NCBI RefSeq assembly: GCF_005298075.1
Contig: NZ_SZZH01000001.1
Location: 1,240,001-1,304,000 of the forward strand
Direction: 5' to 3'
Origin: Nakamurella flava
GTDB taxonomy: Bacteria; Actinomycetota; Actinomycetes; Mycobacteriales; Nakamurellaceae
DNA: 64,000 nt
Shown here: positions 29,349 through 37,861 of the stretch, piece by piece
Layout: every line of letters begins with the position of its first letter
Numbering within the stretch: the stretch's first letter is position 1
Program-made: the position numbers and the translations under genes
The notes under the pieces: generated by a model
What the model saw: only the letters and a program-made list of their open reading frames with translations
The model's database searches: none
Told to the model about the DNA's origin: nothing

Positions 29349-29852
29349 TCAGCGAGCCGACCCCACGGCGAACTCGTCGGCCCGGGGCCGAACATCGCGG
29401 GTCGATGATGCCGCGGCCGACCGGTCCACGGCACGACGCAGGGTCGGCCGGATGACGTGTTCCCACCAGGACCCCGCGGTGAACTGGATCAACGACCCAT
29501 AGAGCGTGGCCAGTCCGGGCATCTCGGGCGGCGCCGGGGCGGGTCCGGCGATCGGCCGGCCCCCGGTCGTGCGCGGCGACTCGTCTCGGTTCGCCGGCAC
29601 GTCGGTGGTCACCCGCTCCCGCAGGCAGACGATCTCGTGGACCAGTTGCTCCAGCGTGTCCGATAGGTCCTCCCCGGTGTCCGAGAGCCGGTTCCCGAAG
29701 GTATGGACCCGGTCCTCGAGGCGGGCCAGCCGGTCGAAGACCTCCGCCTCATCCGGGGCCGGACGCGTCGCGACCGGGAGGTCGTCAGCGGGTCGAGGAG
29801 GGCGGATGTGACCGTCGGAGGGGTCAGGGTTGATCGGGGCACCGTTCAACAC
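29349..29852 (-). CDS. Hypothetical protein with predicted coiled coil
   Basis: 167 residues, no recognised family. A Pro/Asp-rich start is followed by a heptad-like helical region (AEVFDRLARLEDRVHTFGNR through LEQLVHEIVCLRERV, around residues 36-84), a Pro-rich linker and a short helical C-terminal part. The GTG at 29852 has a strong GGAAGGAG ribosome site five bases upstream, the main reason to believe it is a gene. No membrane segment. The downstream gap to gntR is about 130 bases. Confidence 0.6.
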   Translation of the reverse strand: MLNGAPINPDPSDGHIRPPRPADDLPVATRPAPDEAEVFDRLARLEDRVHTFGNRLSDTGEDLSDTLEQLVHEIVCLRERVTTDVPANRDESPRTTGGRPIAGPAPAPPEMPGLATLYGSLIQFTAGSWWEHVIRPTLRRAVDRSAAASSTRDVRPRADEFAVGSAR

Positions 29853-30145
29853 GGCATCTCCTTCCCGGGAGTGTGGGGCGCAACCGAAGGTCCCCGCACC
29901 GCGATCAACGGCCGCACACTGTCCCCCGACGGTACGACCGGTTCCTCATTCGGCCTAGTCCGCCGGACGGGGGTATGTCGTCGCCGTCGGGCTGTGGTTC
30001 GACGGGGGTTCCGTGACGTCGAGTCACCGTCCGGCTGACAGTTCCCGGTTGGGGTGGGTCCCGCACTCTCTTCGCCCGACCTTGTGGCGACGGTCCGTCG
30101 CGGGAAGCTTCCGATGCCAACCCGAGTGACTTCCAGCACTCCGAT
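29853..30145. other. Divergent intergenic region before the CAT-like gene
   Basis: About 290 bases between two divergent genes with no supportable gene or strong repeat. It presumably contains both promoters; none is clear enough to place. Confidence 0.3.
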
Positions 30146-30853
30146 ATGCAGGTGACCGATCGGCGGACGGGGCCGACGATGGGCCTCATGCCCGGTCATC
30201 GCCCAGTCGTACTCGACACCTGGCCGCGTCGGCCCCACTTCGAGCACTATCTGCGTCAGGTGCCGTGCACCTTCTCCCTCACGGTCGAGCTCGACGTCAC
30301 CGACTTCGCGGCTGCCCTGGCCGACTCGCCCCTGAAGACCTACCCCGCACAGATCTGGGCGCTCGCCACCGTTGTCAATCGGCACGAGGAGTTCCGGATG
30401 TTCGTCGACGACGACGACACCCCCGCGGTGTGGGACGTGGTGCACCCGAGTCTCACGGTGTTCAACCCGGAGCGGGAGACGTTCGCCAGCGTCTGGGTTC
30501 CGTACGCGACCGACCTCTGCGCGTTCCACCGCGCAGCCGCCGACCTGCTGACCACGCACCGGTCGGCGACGGAACTGTTCCCTCAGGGTGATCCCCCGCC
30601 GAACACGTTCGACGTCTCGAGCCTGCCGTGGACGTCGTTCACCGGCTTCACCCTCGACATCCGGGACGGGCACAGCCATCTGGCCCCCATCATCACCCTG
30701 GGCCGCTACGCCCGGCGGGACGGACGCACGCTCATGCCCGTGGCCCTGCAGGTGCACCACGCCGTCGCGGACGGGTTCCACGCCAGTCGGCTGCTGGCGG
30801 ACTTCGCGCGTGAACTCGCCGACGTGGCTGCGTTCGTCCGCCACGGAGGCTGA
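30146..30853 (+). CDS. Chloramphenicol acetyltransferase-like protein (type A CAT fold)
   Basis: 235 residues (224 if the ATG at 30179 is used; neither start has a good ribosome site). The catalytic motif is VHHAVADGFHASRL near the C terminus, matching HHxxxDGFH of type A CAT. LPWTSFTGFTLDI corresponds to the Ser148 region, and RRPHFEHYL matches the N-terminal Arg-containing segment. CAT enzymes acetylate chloramphenicol with acetyl-CoA as trimers. The key residues are conserved, but I cannot tell a drug-inactivating enzyme from a CAT-like acyltransferase with another substrate. Single gene, typical high GC, no mobile element nearby. Confidence 0.78.
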   Translation: MQVTDRRTGPTMGLMPGHRPVVLDTWPRRPHFEHYLRQVPCTFSLTVELDVTDFAAALADSPLKTYPAQIWALATVVNRHEEFRMFVDDDDTPAVWDVVHPSLTVFNPERETFASVWVPYATDLCAFHRAAADLLTTHRSATELFPQGDPPPNTFDVSSLPWTSFTGFTLDIRDGHSHLAPIITLGRYARRDGRTLMPVALQVHHAVADGFHASRLLADFARELADVAAFVRHGG

Positions 30854-30887
30854 CCGGCGCAACCGGCGCCGCCGGCAATCCGAAGAG

Positions 30888-30962
30888 TGGGGCGGGTGGG
30901 GCTCGAACCCACGACCTGACGGATTATGAGTCCGCTGCTCTGACCAACTGAGCTACCGCCCC
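30888..30962 (-). tRNA. tRNA-Met (anticodon CAU)
   Basis: A 75-nt cloverleaf: acceptor GGGGCGG/CCGCCCC, D-arm AGCTCAGTTGGTCAGAGC, anticodon loop CTCATAA (CAT), T-arm GGTTCGAGCC, discriminator A. The body looks like elongator tRNA-Met. A tRNA-Ile read by lysidine-modified CAU cannot be fully excluded by eye. It is not initiator-like, because it lacks the three G:C pairs at the base of the anticodon stem. Confidence 0.9.
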
Positions 30963-30972
30963 GGAACGGACG

Positions 30973-31005
30973 ACGGCCCCTCCGGCGTGATGCCGAAAGG
31001 GCCGT
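30973..31005 (-). terminator. Hairpin between tRNA-Asn and tRNA-Met
   Basis: ACGGCCC (30973-30979) pairs with GGGCCGT (30999-31005), with an inner CGGC/GCCG stem. It lies 11 bases after tRNA-Asn in the direction of transcription and may end that transcript or act in processing. Confidence 0.5.
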
Positions 31006-31015
31006 GACGTTCCTG

Positions 31016-31088
<73 letters not shown>

Positions 31089-31273
31089 ACGCTGCGCAGC
31101 AGCGCCGAATCAGCATAGACCACCGACGGTCCCGGTACGAATCGGCTGGTCACAGGCCTGGAGCAGAACCGCGGGCGAGGCCGGCGCCAGGTCTCACGAC
31201 GGTGCCGCGACGTCACCCGATGGGGGAGGATGGACCGATCCCCCCGGGGACCGTGCAAGCAGGAGGTCAGTAC

Positions 31274-31453
31274 ATGTTCCGGTTGGGTCTGGGAATCGCC
31301 GTGGGGTACGTCCTCGGCTCGCGCGCGGGTCGACAGCGTTACGAGCAGATCAAGAAGGCCGCGAACACGGTGGCCGACCATCCCGCGGTGCAGGGCGCGG
31401 CCGGCGTGGTGCAGGCGAAGGTGAGTCAGCTGGTCGGCCGTTCCGGCAGCTGA
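31274..31453 (+). CDS. Small YtxH-like protein
   Basis: 59 residues: a short glycine-containing hydrophobic start (LGLGIAVGYVLGSRAGRQRY) followed by a basic amphipathic helix. This is the pattern of YtxH-type and similar actinobacterial small proteins, thought to be membrane-associated and stress-linked. The ribosome site AGGAGGTCAG directly before TACATG is near-ideal, so translation is likely. Monocistronic after the tRNA pair. Confidence 0.72.
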   Translation: MFRLGLGIAVGYVLGSRAGRQRYEQIKKAANTVADHPAVQGAAGVVQAKVSQLVGRSGS

Positions 31454-31527
31454 ACTTCCCATCCGTACGCATTGATTGCCCTGATCGAGCGACCCCCGTC
31501 ACCCCGATATATCGCTACTGTGCGTTC

Positions 31528-31989
31528 ATGACTGATGACGCGCTAGCGATTCGCCAACCACAGGACGGCGACATCGTCGGCACCGCCATCGGCGTTGCCG
31601 GGGTCGGGATTGCGTTCGAGGCCAGCTGGGGCTGGCGGCTCGTCGGGGGCGGACGCACCCTGGCCGAAGGCATGTTCACCGCCGGGTCGGGCGGGGCCAT
31701 GAGCCCGTTCGCGACCACGCTGAGCGTGCCCGAGCACGGCCACAACGGACCGGCCACCGTCGAGATCTGGGCCGACGACCCGTCCGGCGCGGCCCCGCGT
31801 CCCGCCGGCGTCCCGGTGATCGCGATCTCCGGTGCCGCCGGCTACCGTCCGGTTCGGGTGCAGGCGGGTGACACGCTGACCGCGATCGCCGAACGTCACG
31901 GTTCCACCGTCGAGCGCATCGTCGCCGCCAGCCACCTCGTCGACCCCGATCAGATCGAGATCGACCAACTGCTGCGCGTTCCCGTCTGA
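31528..31989 (+). CDS. Gmad2-like domain plus LysM protein without signal peptide
   Basis: 153 residues. Residues 1-100 look like a Gmad2/immunoglobulin-like bacterial spore-germination domain (IRQPQDGDIVGTAIGVAGVG). Residues about 107-153 are one LysM repeat (YRPVRVQAGDTLTAIAERHG through IEIDQLLRVPV), a peptidoglycan/GlcNAc-binding module. No signal peptide, lipobox or membrane helix precedes it, so how it reaches the wall is unclear. A missed upstream start is possible, but the ATG at 31528 fits the domain boundary. Confidence 0.7.
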   Translation: MTDDALAIRQPQDGDIVGTAIGVAGVGIAFEASWGWRLVGGGRTLAEGMFTAGSGGAMSPFATTLSVPEHGHNGPATVEIWADDPSGAAPRPAGVPVIAISGAAGYRPVRVQAGDTLTAIAERHGSTVERIVAASHLVDPDQIEIDQLLRVPV

Positions 31990-32005
31990 ACGGCCCGCGT
32001 CGGCG

Positions 32006-32689
32006 TCACTTCTCCAGGGAGATCCGTCCGTCACCCTCGACGGCCCGGGGCTTGGCCCGCTTGATCTCGACCCCACCCCAGAACGCCAACCCGTTGACCC
32101 GGATGACCGGCGCTCCGGGCGGTCCCTGCACGTGGGCCTTGTCGTCGAACCCGCCCATGATGCCGACCCCGTTGCACACGACCGTGACGTCGTCGGGCAC
32201 CACGATCTCGATGCCGCCCATGATGGCCACCGCGGTGATGGTGACCGTCGGGGTGGCGAAGGTGGCCTGCGTGAGATCCAGTTCCACCCCGCCCCAGAAC
32301 GCCACCGCGTTGAACTGGGCCGGCACTCCCCAGGGGCCTTTGCGCTGCGCGCCGGACATGACGGCGACTGCCCCACTCGAGGTGGCGGCACCGCCGATGC
32401 GACGGACCGGAGCCGCCGGCGCATTCGGAGAAGCCGACCGGGCCGCCGATTCCGGTGCGGAGATCGCCGGTGGGATCAGCGGCCGATGCTCGGGCAGGTC
32501 CCGGGTCAGCGGCTCCAACTCCCCCAGCGTCCGGGCGGCATAGACCTGGTCCAGACGTTCGGCCAGTTCCACCGGGGTCAGTCGGCCTTCGGCCATCGCC
32601 GTGTTCAGCGTCCGGGCCACCTGTTCGCGGTCGTCGTTCGACGCCCGCATCCTGGTCGGTTCGACGGAATTGCCGGGCTCGATCGTCAC
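32006..32689 (-). CDS. DUF1707 / LiaF-like envelope-response protein
   Basis: 227 residues. The N-terminal DUF1707 domain (MRASNDDREQVARTLNTAMA, LTPVELAERLDQVYAARTLGELEPL) is followed by a Pro/Ala linker. The C-terminal beta-helix-like part contains four repeats of the type AFWGGVE / IMGGIE / IMGGFD / AFWGGVE, as in the LiaF C-terminal 'cell wall-active antibiotics response' domain. No membrane helix is present, unlike many relatives. Start GTG 32689 or ATG 32650. Convergent with the LysM gene. Confidence 0.82.
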   Translation of the reverse strand: MTIEPGNSVEPTRMRASNDDREQVARTLNTAMAEGRLTPVELAERLDQVYAARTLGELEPLTRDLPEHRPLIPPAISAPESAARSASPNAPAAPVRRIGGAATSSGAVAVMSGAQRKGPWGVPAQFNAVAFWGGVELDLTQATFATPTVTITAVAIMGGIEIVVPDDVTVVCNGVGIMGGFDDKAHVQGPPGAPVIRVNGLAFWGGVEIKRAKPRAVEGDGRISLEK

Positions 32690-32862
32690 CCGACCGATGG
32701 TAGCCACCCGGCTCGACGAGGCGGTCCCCCGGCTGCCAACGGCCCAGGATTGCGGGTCCGGCGACGTCTGGAACCCACAAGAGCATCCCGGGAGCCGGCC
32801 ACATGTGGATCCGGGACGCCACCAGCGTGGATCTGGGGCCCTTCGTTGCAGGTGGCAGGCGG

Positions 32863-33594
32863 TCAGCCGGCGGATCCGGCCGGATCGACCCGGCCGGGAC
32901 GCCGGGCCCGCCGGCCCGACTGCGCCCGGGCCGGCCGATCCTCCAGCGGCGCGGCCGAGAGCTCGGCGGCCACTACCGCGGCGGCGGCCAGGAACCCCGG
33001 CGACTGCGGATTCATCCCCGGATCGACCCGCACCTGGGGCGTCAGCCCGTCCTGACCGGGCACCCGACGCAGCACCACCCAACCGCCGCCGCCCGCCCAG
33101 TCGACCCGGCGGCTGGCTGCGACCGACCGGCGGACGCGGGTGTGCACAGCGTCGGTCAACCCGCTGCGCACACTGAGCGGGAAGGACCGTTCCGGTTCGT
33201 CGGCGAGCACCACCAGACCGTCGGGGTGGCCGAACGCCTCGAACGTCCCGACCGGTCGGGCGTAGGTGACGGCCAGCACGCGCGCCGCCAGTCGGGCCTT
33301 CGAAATGTGCTGCCACCGCAGGCGTTCCGGCTCACCCCACAACTCCGGGTGGGTCGGCGCGCCGGCCGCCACCTCGGGTGTGCCGTGCGGCACCACCCAG
33401 AGGCCGAACCGGGACACGGCCAACAGCGTGCCGTCTGTGCAGGTCGCCACTGCCTGCACGTCCTCCTGGGGGTCGAGCTGCGCCGTCAGGGACGGCGGCA
33501 GCGCCGCCCGACGCCGAAACAACCCGAACGACCACGACCGGTCGCCATCCCGGCGGGCTCGCCGTTCGACCGCTCCACCCTGCGACGGGGACAT
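32863..33594 (-). CDS. Conserved actinobacterial protein of unknown function beside dnaG
   Basis: 243 residues, with a largely beta-stranded middle section (DVQAVATCTDGTLLAVSRFG, LWVVPHG, LARLAARVLAVTYARPVG-type strands). It looks like a WD/beta-propeller blade or PH-like fold but has no motif I can assign. The ATG at 33594 has GGGAAGG five bases upstream. It follows dnaG on the same strand after 82 bases and ends in a Pro/Arg-rich tail. Confidence 0.6.
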   Translation of the reverse strand: MSPSQGGAVERRARRDGDRSWSFGLFRRRAALPPSLTAQLDPQEDVQAVATCTDGTLLAVSRFGLWVVPHGTPEVAAGAPTHPELWGEPERLRWQHISKARLAARVLAVTYARPVGTFEAFGHPDGLVVLADEPERSFPLSVRSGLTDAVHTRVRRSVAASRRVDWAGGGGWVVLRRVPGQDGLTPQVRVDPGMNPQSPGFLAAAAVVAAELSAAPLEDRPARAQSGRRARRPGRVDPAGSAG

Positions 33595-33676
33595 CTGCAC
33601 CTTCCCGTTTGCGTACCCATTGCGCACCGTCTCGATCGACCCGTTGGCCGACCGCCCGACCTGCCGTCAGCCGCTC

Positions 33677-35692
33677 TCAGGCCTCGCCTTTGGCTCGGTC
33701 GGCCAACGCGTTGCGATACAACACCATCTGACTCAGATCCCGCGCCAGGTCCTGCGCCCGCTCCCGGTCGCCGGTGGCCTCCGCACGCTGTAACTCCGAC
33801 TGCAACCGCTTCACCTCCAGCACCGCGATCCGCCACGCCATCCGGGCCAGGATGGCGCCCGCGTACTGGGCGTCCGCCTGGTCGACGGTGTGCCGCAGGG
33901 GTTCCACGGCCAGCTCGCTGACCAGCGACCGCAGCACACCCGCCGGCAACGACTCGGACACCGCCTCCAACCAGGCGCTGCCCTGTCGACCCGACTGCGG
34001 TCCGCCGGCGGCCAGGACCGCTTCGTGCACCCGCCCGTACGCCGGAGCCGTGAACGCCTCCGGCTCCACCTGCTCATACCCGTCGGCGACCAGATCCGGT
34101 TGCTGCAGGACCAGTTTCAGTGCCTCGCGCTCGGGTTCGGTCCGCGGATCCCGTGGATTCGGCCGGGCGACCGCGGCCGTCCCCGGCTCGTCCCCCGGGC
34201 TCCCGGCGTCGTCCGGACGATCGTCCTGCACATCGGCGCCCTGACGGCCGCTGCCGGCGGCCCGCGGGTCGGGGGTGTCCGAGCGGTAGGCCGACCGGGA
34301 GTCGCGCGCCCGCGGACCGGGTTCGGCGGGTCGGTCCCGCTCACGGCGCTGCTGCTGCTCGAACCGCTCGGTCTCCTGGCGGACCCGCAGGCGCAGCGGA
34401 TCCAACTCGACCCCCAGCCATCCGGCGAGCTCCCGGGTGTACTCGTCCCGCAGCGGCGCTTCCTTGATGCGCGCGACCAACGGGACGGTGTGGGTGGTCG
34501 CGGCGACCCGTCCCTCGGCGGTGTCCAGGTCGTAACCGGCCAGGGCGCTGGTGATGGCGAAGGCGAACAGTGGCTTGCGCTGCTCCACCAGCGCCCGCAC
34601 CGCGTCGTCGCCGCGGGCCTGCCGCATCTCGCACGGGTCCATACCGGCCGGTGCGACCGCGATGAAGGTGTTGGCGGCGAACTTCTGGTCCGAGTCGAAC
34701 GCCTTCAGCGCGGCCTTCTGCCCGGCGGCGTCCCCGTCGAAGGTGTAGACGACCTCACCGCGGATGACGTCCGAGTCGAGCAGGTACCGGCGCAGGATGC
34801 CGATGTGGTCCTCGCCGAACGCCGTTCCGCACGACGCGACCGCCGTCGTCACCCCGGCCAGGTGCATCGCCATCACGTCGGTGTAGCCCTCGACGACCAC
34901 GGCCCGCCGCTGCCGGGCGATCTCCCGCTTGGCCAGGTCCAGTCCGAAGAGCACCTGCGACTTGCGGTAAAGCGGGGTCTCGGGAGTGTTGAGGTACTTC
35001 GCCGGGGAGCGGTCGTCGTCGTACAGCCGACGCGCGCCGAACCCGACGACGTCACCCGCGGCATCCCGGATCGCCCAGGTCAGCCGCCGGTGGAACTGGT
35101 CGATCGGCCCGCGCTGGCCCATCCGGCTCAACCCGGCCTTCGTCAGCTCGGCCGCGGTGAACCCCTTGCCCAGCAGGGCCTTGGTCAGCACGTCCCAGCC
35201 GTCCGGCGCGTAGCCGCAGCCGAAGTGGGTGGCCGCCGCCGCGTCGAACCCGCGTTCGGCGAGGAAGTCCCGGGCCTTCGCCGCCTCCGGGGTGCGTAGC
35301 CGCTCGGCGTAGAACTCGGCAGCAGCCGTGTTCGCCGCCAGCAACCGGGCCCGGGATCCGCGATCGGACTGGGTCGACGACCCCCCTTCCACCAGGCTCA
35401 GCGTGATGCCGCTGCGATCGGCCAACCGCTGCACCGACTCGACGAACGTCAGGTGCTCGATCTGCTGCAGGAAGCGGAAGACGTCGCCGCCCTCCCCGCA
35501 GCCGAAGCAGTGGTAGAACCCGCGGGCCGGGGTGACCTGGAAAGACGGCGTGCGCTCGTCGTGAAACGGGCACAGACCCTTCAGGTTGCCGCCGCCGGCG
35601 TTGCGCAACGCGACGTACTCACCGACCACGGTCTCGATCCGATTGGCGTCGCGGACCTTCTCACGATCACTGTCGGAGATCCGGCCGGCCAT
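33677..35692 (-). CDS. dnaG: DNA primase
   Basis: A 671-residue primase that makes RNA primers for replication. The CHC2 zinc-binding domain reads CPFHDERTPSF through HCFGCGEGGDVF (residues 41-69). It is followed by the catalytic core with GFGARRLYDD and the TOPRIM domain (VVVEGYTDVMAMHLAG, YTFDGDAAGQKAA with the acidic DGD). The C-terminal DnaB-binding region is helical, after an Arg/Asp/Pro-rich linker around residues 450-520. Seventy bases upstream in the same direction is dgt, the usual actinobacterial order dgt-dnaG. Confidence 0.97.
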   Translation of the reverse strand: MAGRISDSDREKVRDANRIETVVGEYVALRNAGGGNLKGLCPFHDERTPSFQVTPARGFYHCFGCGEGGDVFRFLQQIEHLTFVESVQRLADRSGITLSLVEGGSSTQSDRGSRARLLAANTAAAEFYAERLRTPEAAKARDFLAERGFDAAAATHFGCGYAPDGWDVLTKALLGKGFTAAELTKAGLSRMGQRGPIDQFHRRLTWAIRDAAGDVVGFGARRLYDDDRSPAKYLNTPETPLYRKSQVLFGLDLAKREIARQRRAVVVEGYTDVMAMHLAGVTTAVASCGTAFGEDHIGILRRYLLDSDVIRGEVVYTFDGDAAGQKAALKAFDSDQKFAANTFIAVAPAGMDPCEMRQARGDDAVRALVEQRKPLFAFAITSALAGYDLDTAEGRVAATTHTVPLVARIKEAPLRDEYTRELAGWLGVELDPLRLRVRQETERFEQQQRRERDRPAEPGPRARDSRSAYRSDTPDPRAAGSGRQGADVQDDRPDDAGSPGDEPGTAAVARPNPRDPRTEPEREALKLVLQQPDLVADGYEQVEPEAFTAPAYGRVHEAVLAAGGPQSGRQGSAWLEAVSESLPAGVLRSLVSELAVEPLRHTVDQADAQYAGAILARMAWRIAVLEVKRLQSELQRAEATGDRERAQDLARDLSQMVLYRNALADRAKGEA

Positions 35693-35762
35693 CCTGGCAG
35701 TCTAGAACGAGTGTCGGCCCGGTCTCAGAACGGTCACGGAATGTGGACGACCGACGCAGGGG

Positions 35763-37073
35763 TCACCGCGTGCCCACCCCGATCAGGCGGTGGTGGCGGG
35801 CGACCGCCTGCGCGTCGGTGAGCAGCGAGACCTGATCGAGCGCCACCCGGAGCCGTTGGGCGTCGTCGGCCGCCGCCTGGAACGCCGGCACGAACGCCGC
35901 GTCCAGGGCTGCGGCGCCCCGTTCGGTGATGGCACCGACCAGTTCGGCCAGCAACTCCTGCTCCCGCACCTGCCCCCGCAACCGGTGCGGGTCACCCATC
36001 ACGTACCGCACGGCGATCGCCTTCAACATGGCCACCTCGGCGCGCAGTCGGCGCGGGACGACCAGGTCGGCGTCGTAACGGCCGAGCGGTCCGGGACCGG
36101 CGACCGCTTGGGTGCTGGCGATCACGCCCGTCGCCAGCCGACCGGTCAGCTCGCTGGTGAACCGCTTGGTGGCCACCCGACCCGCCGAACCCGGCTCCCC
36201 GATCGCCGGTAGGCAGTCGGCGACGCCCGGCAGGGCCAGCAGATCGGCCAGCACGACGGCCAGATCGGCCACCGACTCCGACGAGTACGGGGCGGCCTGG
36301 GTGGCGACCGCCAGGCGTTCCTCCGGGTCCGCCAACCGGGCCAGGTCGACCCGCCCGGCCTCGATCCCGTCCTCGACGTCGTGCACGGAGTAGGCGACAT
36401 CGTCGGCCCAGTCCATGACCTGCGCCTCCAGGCACAGCCGCCGCCCACGACCCGGGTCGCGGAGCCAGCCGAAGACCGTCAGCTCGTCGACGTACACCCC
36501 GAACTTGCCGCCACCGTCCGGCCGCGGCCACGGGTACTTCACCACGGCGTCCAGGGAGGCCCGCGTCAGGTTCAGTCCACCCGGCGTCCCGTCGGGGCCG
36601 ACGACCTTGGCTTCCAATCGGGTCAGCAACCGCAGGTTCTGCGCGTTCGCCTCGAATCCCCCGGCCGCCGCGCCGGCCGCGTTCAGCGCCGCCTCGCCGT
36701 TGTGGCCGAACGGCGGATGCCCGATGTCGTGGGCCAACCCGGCCAGGTCGACCAGATCCGCGTCGCACCCCAGTTCGTGACCGATCTCCCGGGCGATCTG
36801 CGCGACCTCCAGCGAGTGGGTGAGCCGGGTCCGCGGGACGGCCAGGTCGTCCGGAGTGCCGTCCGGACCGACCACCTGCGTCTTGCCGGCCAAGCGACGG
36901 AACGCACCCGAATGCAGCACCCGGGCCCGGTCACGGGCGAACGGTGTCCGGTGGGACCTGCCCGGGGCCGGCGCGCGATGGTCGGGACTGCCGACCGCCA
37001 CGAAGGCGGCGGTCTTGACCGACTCGGCCAGGACCCGGGCCGTGTCGTCGTCGGTGTAGCGGTATCCGGTCAC
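35763..37073 (-). CDS. dgt: Deoxyguanosinetriphosphate triphosphohydrolase-like protein
   Basis: A 436-residue HD-domain hydrolase that cuts dNTPs to deoxynucleoside and triphosphate. The metal site is visible as RLTHSLEVAQIAREIG (first His) and GLAHDIGHPPFGHNGE (HD plus His), with a later DWADDVAYSVHDVEDG Asp. FRRLAGKTQVV near residue 60 is typical of the dGTPase-like family. GTG start at 37073 overlaps the ydcF stop (GTGA). Substrate preference among dNTPs cannot be read from the sequence. Confidence 0.92.
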   Translation of the reverse strand: MTGYRYTDDDTARVLAESVKTAAFVAVGSPDHRAPAPGRSHRTPFARDRARVLHSGAFRRLAGKTQVVGPDGTPDDLAVPRTRLTHSLEVAQIAREIGHELGCDADLVDLAGLAHDIGHPPFGHNGEAALNAAGAAAGGFEANAQNLRLLTRLEAKVVGPDGTPGGLNLTRASLDAVVKYPWPRPDGGGKFGVYVDELTVFGWLRDPGRGRRLCLEAQVMDWADDVAYSVHDVEDGIEAGRVDLARLADPEERLAVATQAAPYSSESVADLAVVLADLLALPGVADCLPAIGEPGSAGRVATKRFTSELTGRLATGVIASTQAVAGPGPLGRYDADLVVPRRLRAEVAMLKAIAVRYVMGDPHRLRGQVREQELLAELVGAITERGAAALDAAFVPAFQAAADDAQRLRVALDQVSLLTDAQAVARHHRLIGVGTR

Positions 37074-37690
37074 AGGACCGGGGAGCCGAGGCCGGACGAA
37101 CCGCCGACGGCGAGATAGAAGAGCGTGGCGAGGGTCTCGCGGAACAGGTAGCGGGGCTGCAGATCGGGGTCCACCGACGGGCCGGTCCGCACCGGTGACA
37201 CCTTGGCGTCGAATCCGAGGTCCCGCGCCATGAGCGAGGCCCGGGCCGCGTGCGCCGGATCGGTGACCACCACGATGTCGTCCCAGCCGCGGGCGGCCAG
37301 GTCGGTGCGTGCCGCCCGCAGACTGACCAGCGTGTCCGAGCCGGTACCGACGGCGACGAGCGCCTCGGCCGGCAGACCCGCTGCCAGCAGGTAATCGCGG
37401 CCGGCGGCTCCCTCCGTCGTGCGGTCGGCCGACTTGCCCCCGCCGATGGTGACCACCCGGCTCGCGACTCCCCTGTCGTAGAGATCCTTGGCGTGATCGA
37501 GGCGGGCCCGGTACACCGGCGACGGGTCCCCGTCGTACTGGGCGGCGCCGAGCACCACGATGGCGTCGGCCGCGCCGGCCGGCAGGGCCAGGTCCGCCAT
37601 CGCCGCACGCACCACCCGCCAGCCGACCAGGCCGGCGATGAGGGTCGCCACCAGGAGCGCTCCCGCGCCGCATCGCACCGCGGTCCGCAT
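37070..37690 (-). CDS. YdcF/DUF218 (SanA-like) membrane-anchored protein
   Basis: 206 residues: an N-terminal membrane helix (around residues 8-26), then a DUF218 Rossmann-like domain with DAIVVLGAAQYDGDPSPVY, ITIGGGKS-like VVTIGGGKSADRTTEG, and VVVTDPAHAARASLMARDLG. Family members act in the envelope (SanA: vancomycin resistance; YdcF binds S-adenosylmethionine). The exact role is unknown. GGGGGAGG just upstream of the ATG. Coupled to dgt by a four-base overlap and divergent from the M1 peptidase. Confidence 0.85.
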   Translation of the reverse strand: MRTAVRCGAGALLVATLIAGLVGWRVVRAAMADLALPAGAADAIVVLGAAQYDGDPSPVYRARLDHAKDLYDRGVASRVVTIGGGKSADRTTEGAAGRDYLLAAGLPAEALVAVGTGSDTLVSLRAARTDLAARGWDDIVVVTDPAHAARASLMARDLGFDAKVSPVRTGPSVDPDLQPRYLFRETLATLFYLAVGGSSGLGSPVL

Positions 37691-37861
37691 GCCTCCCCCG
37701 TCTGTCGTCCGCCGTTCGGGCTCCGCCAGGCTAACGGGGCCGCGGGATGTCCCCACTCTCCCGGTGGCGATGTCACCGACCCGGGCGCGTCTGCGGGGCG
37801 ATGGGGCGGCGGCACCGTCGCCCGCGACATGGACGTGACCGACGCTGGGTACGGTCGGGGC

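Noticed and set aside
30888-30962. Reading this as tRNA-Ile (lysidine CAU) or initiator tRNA
   Set aside because: The body resembles elongator tRNA-Met and lacks the initiator G:C stack. tRNA-Ile2 is not excluded absolutely but is less likely.
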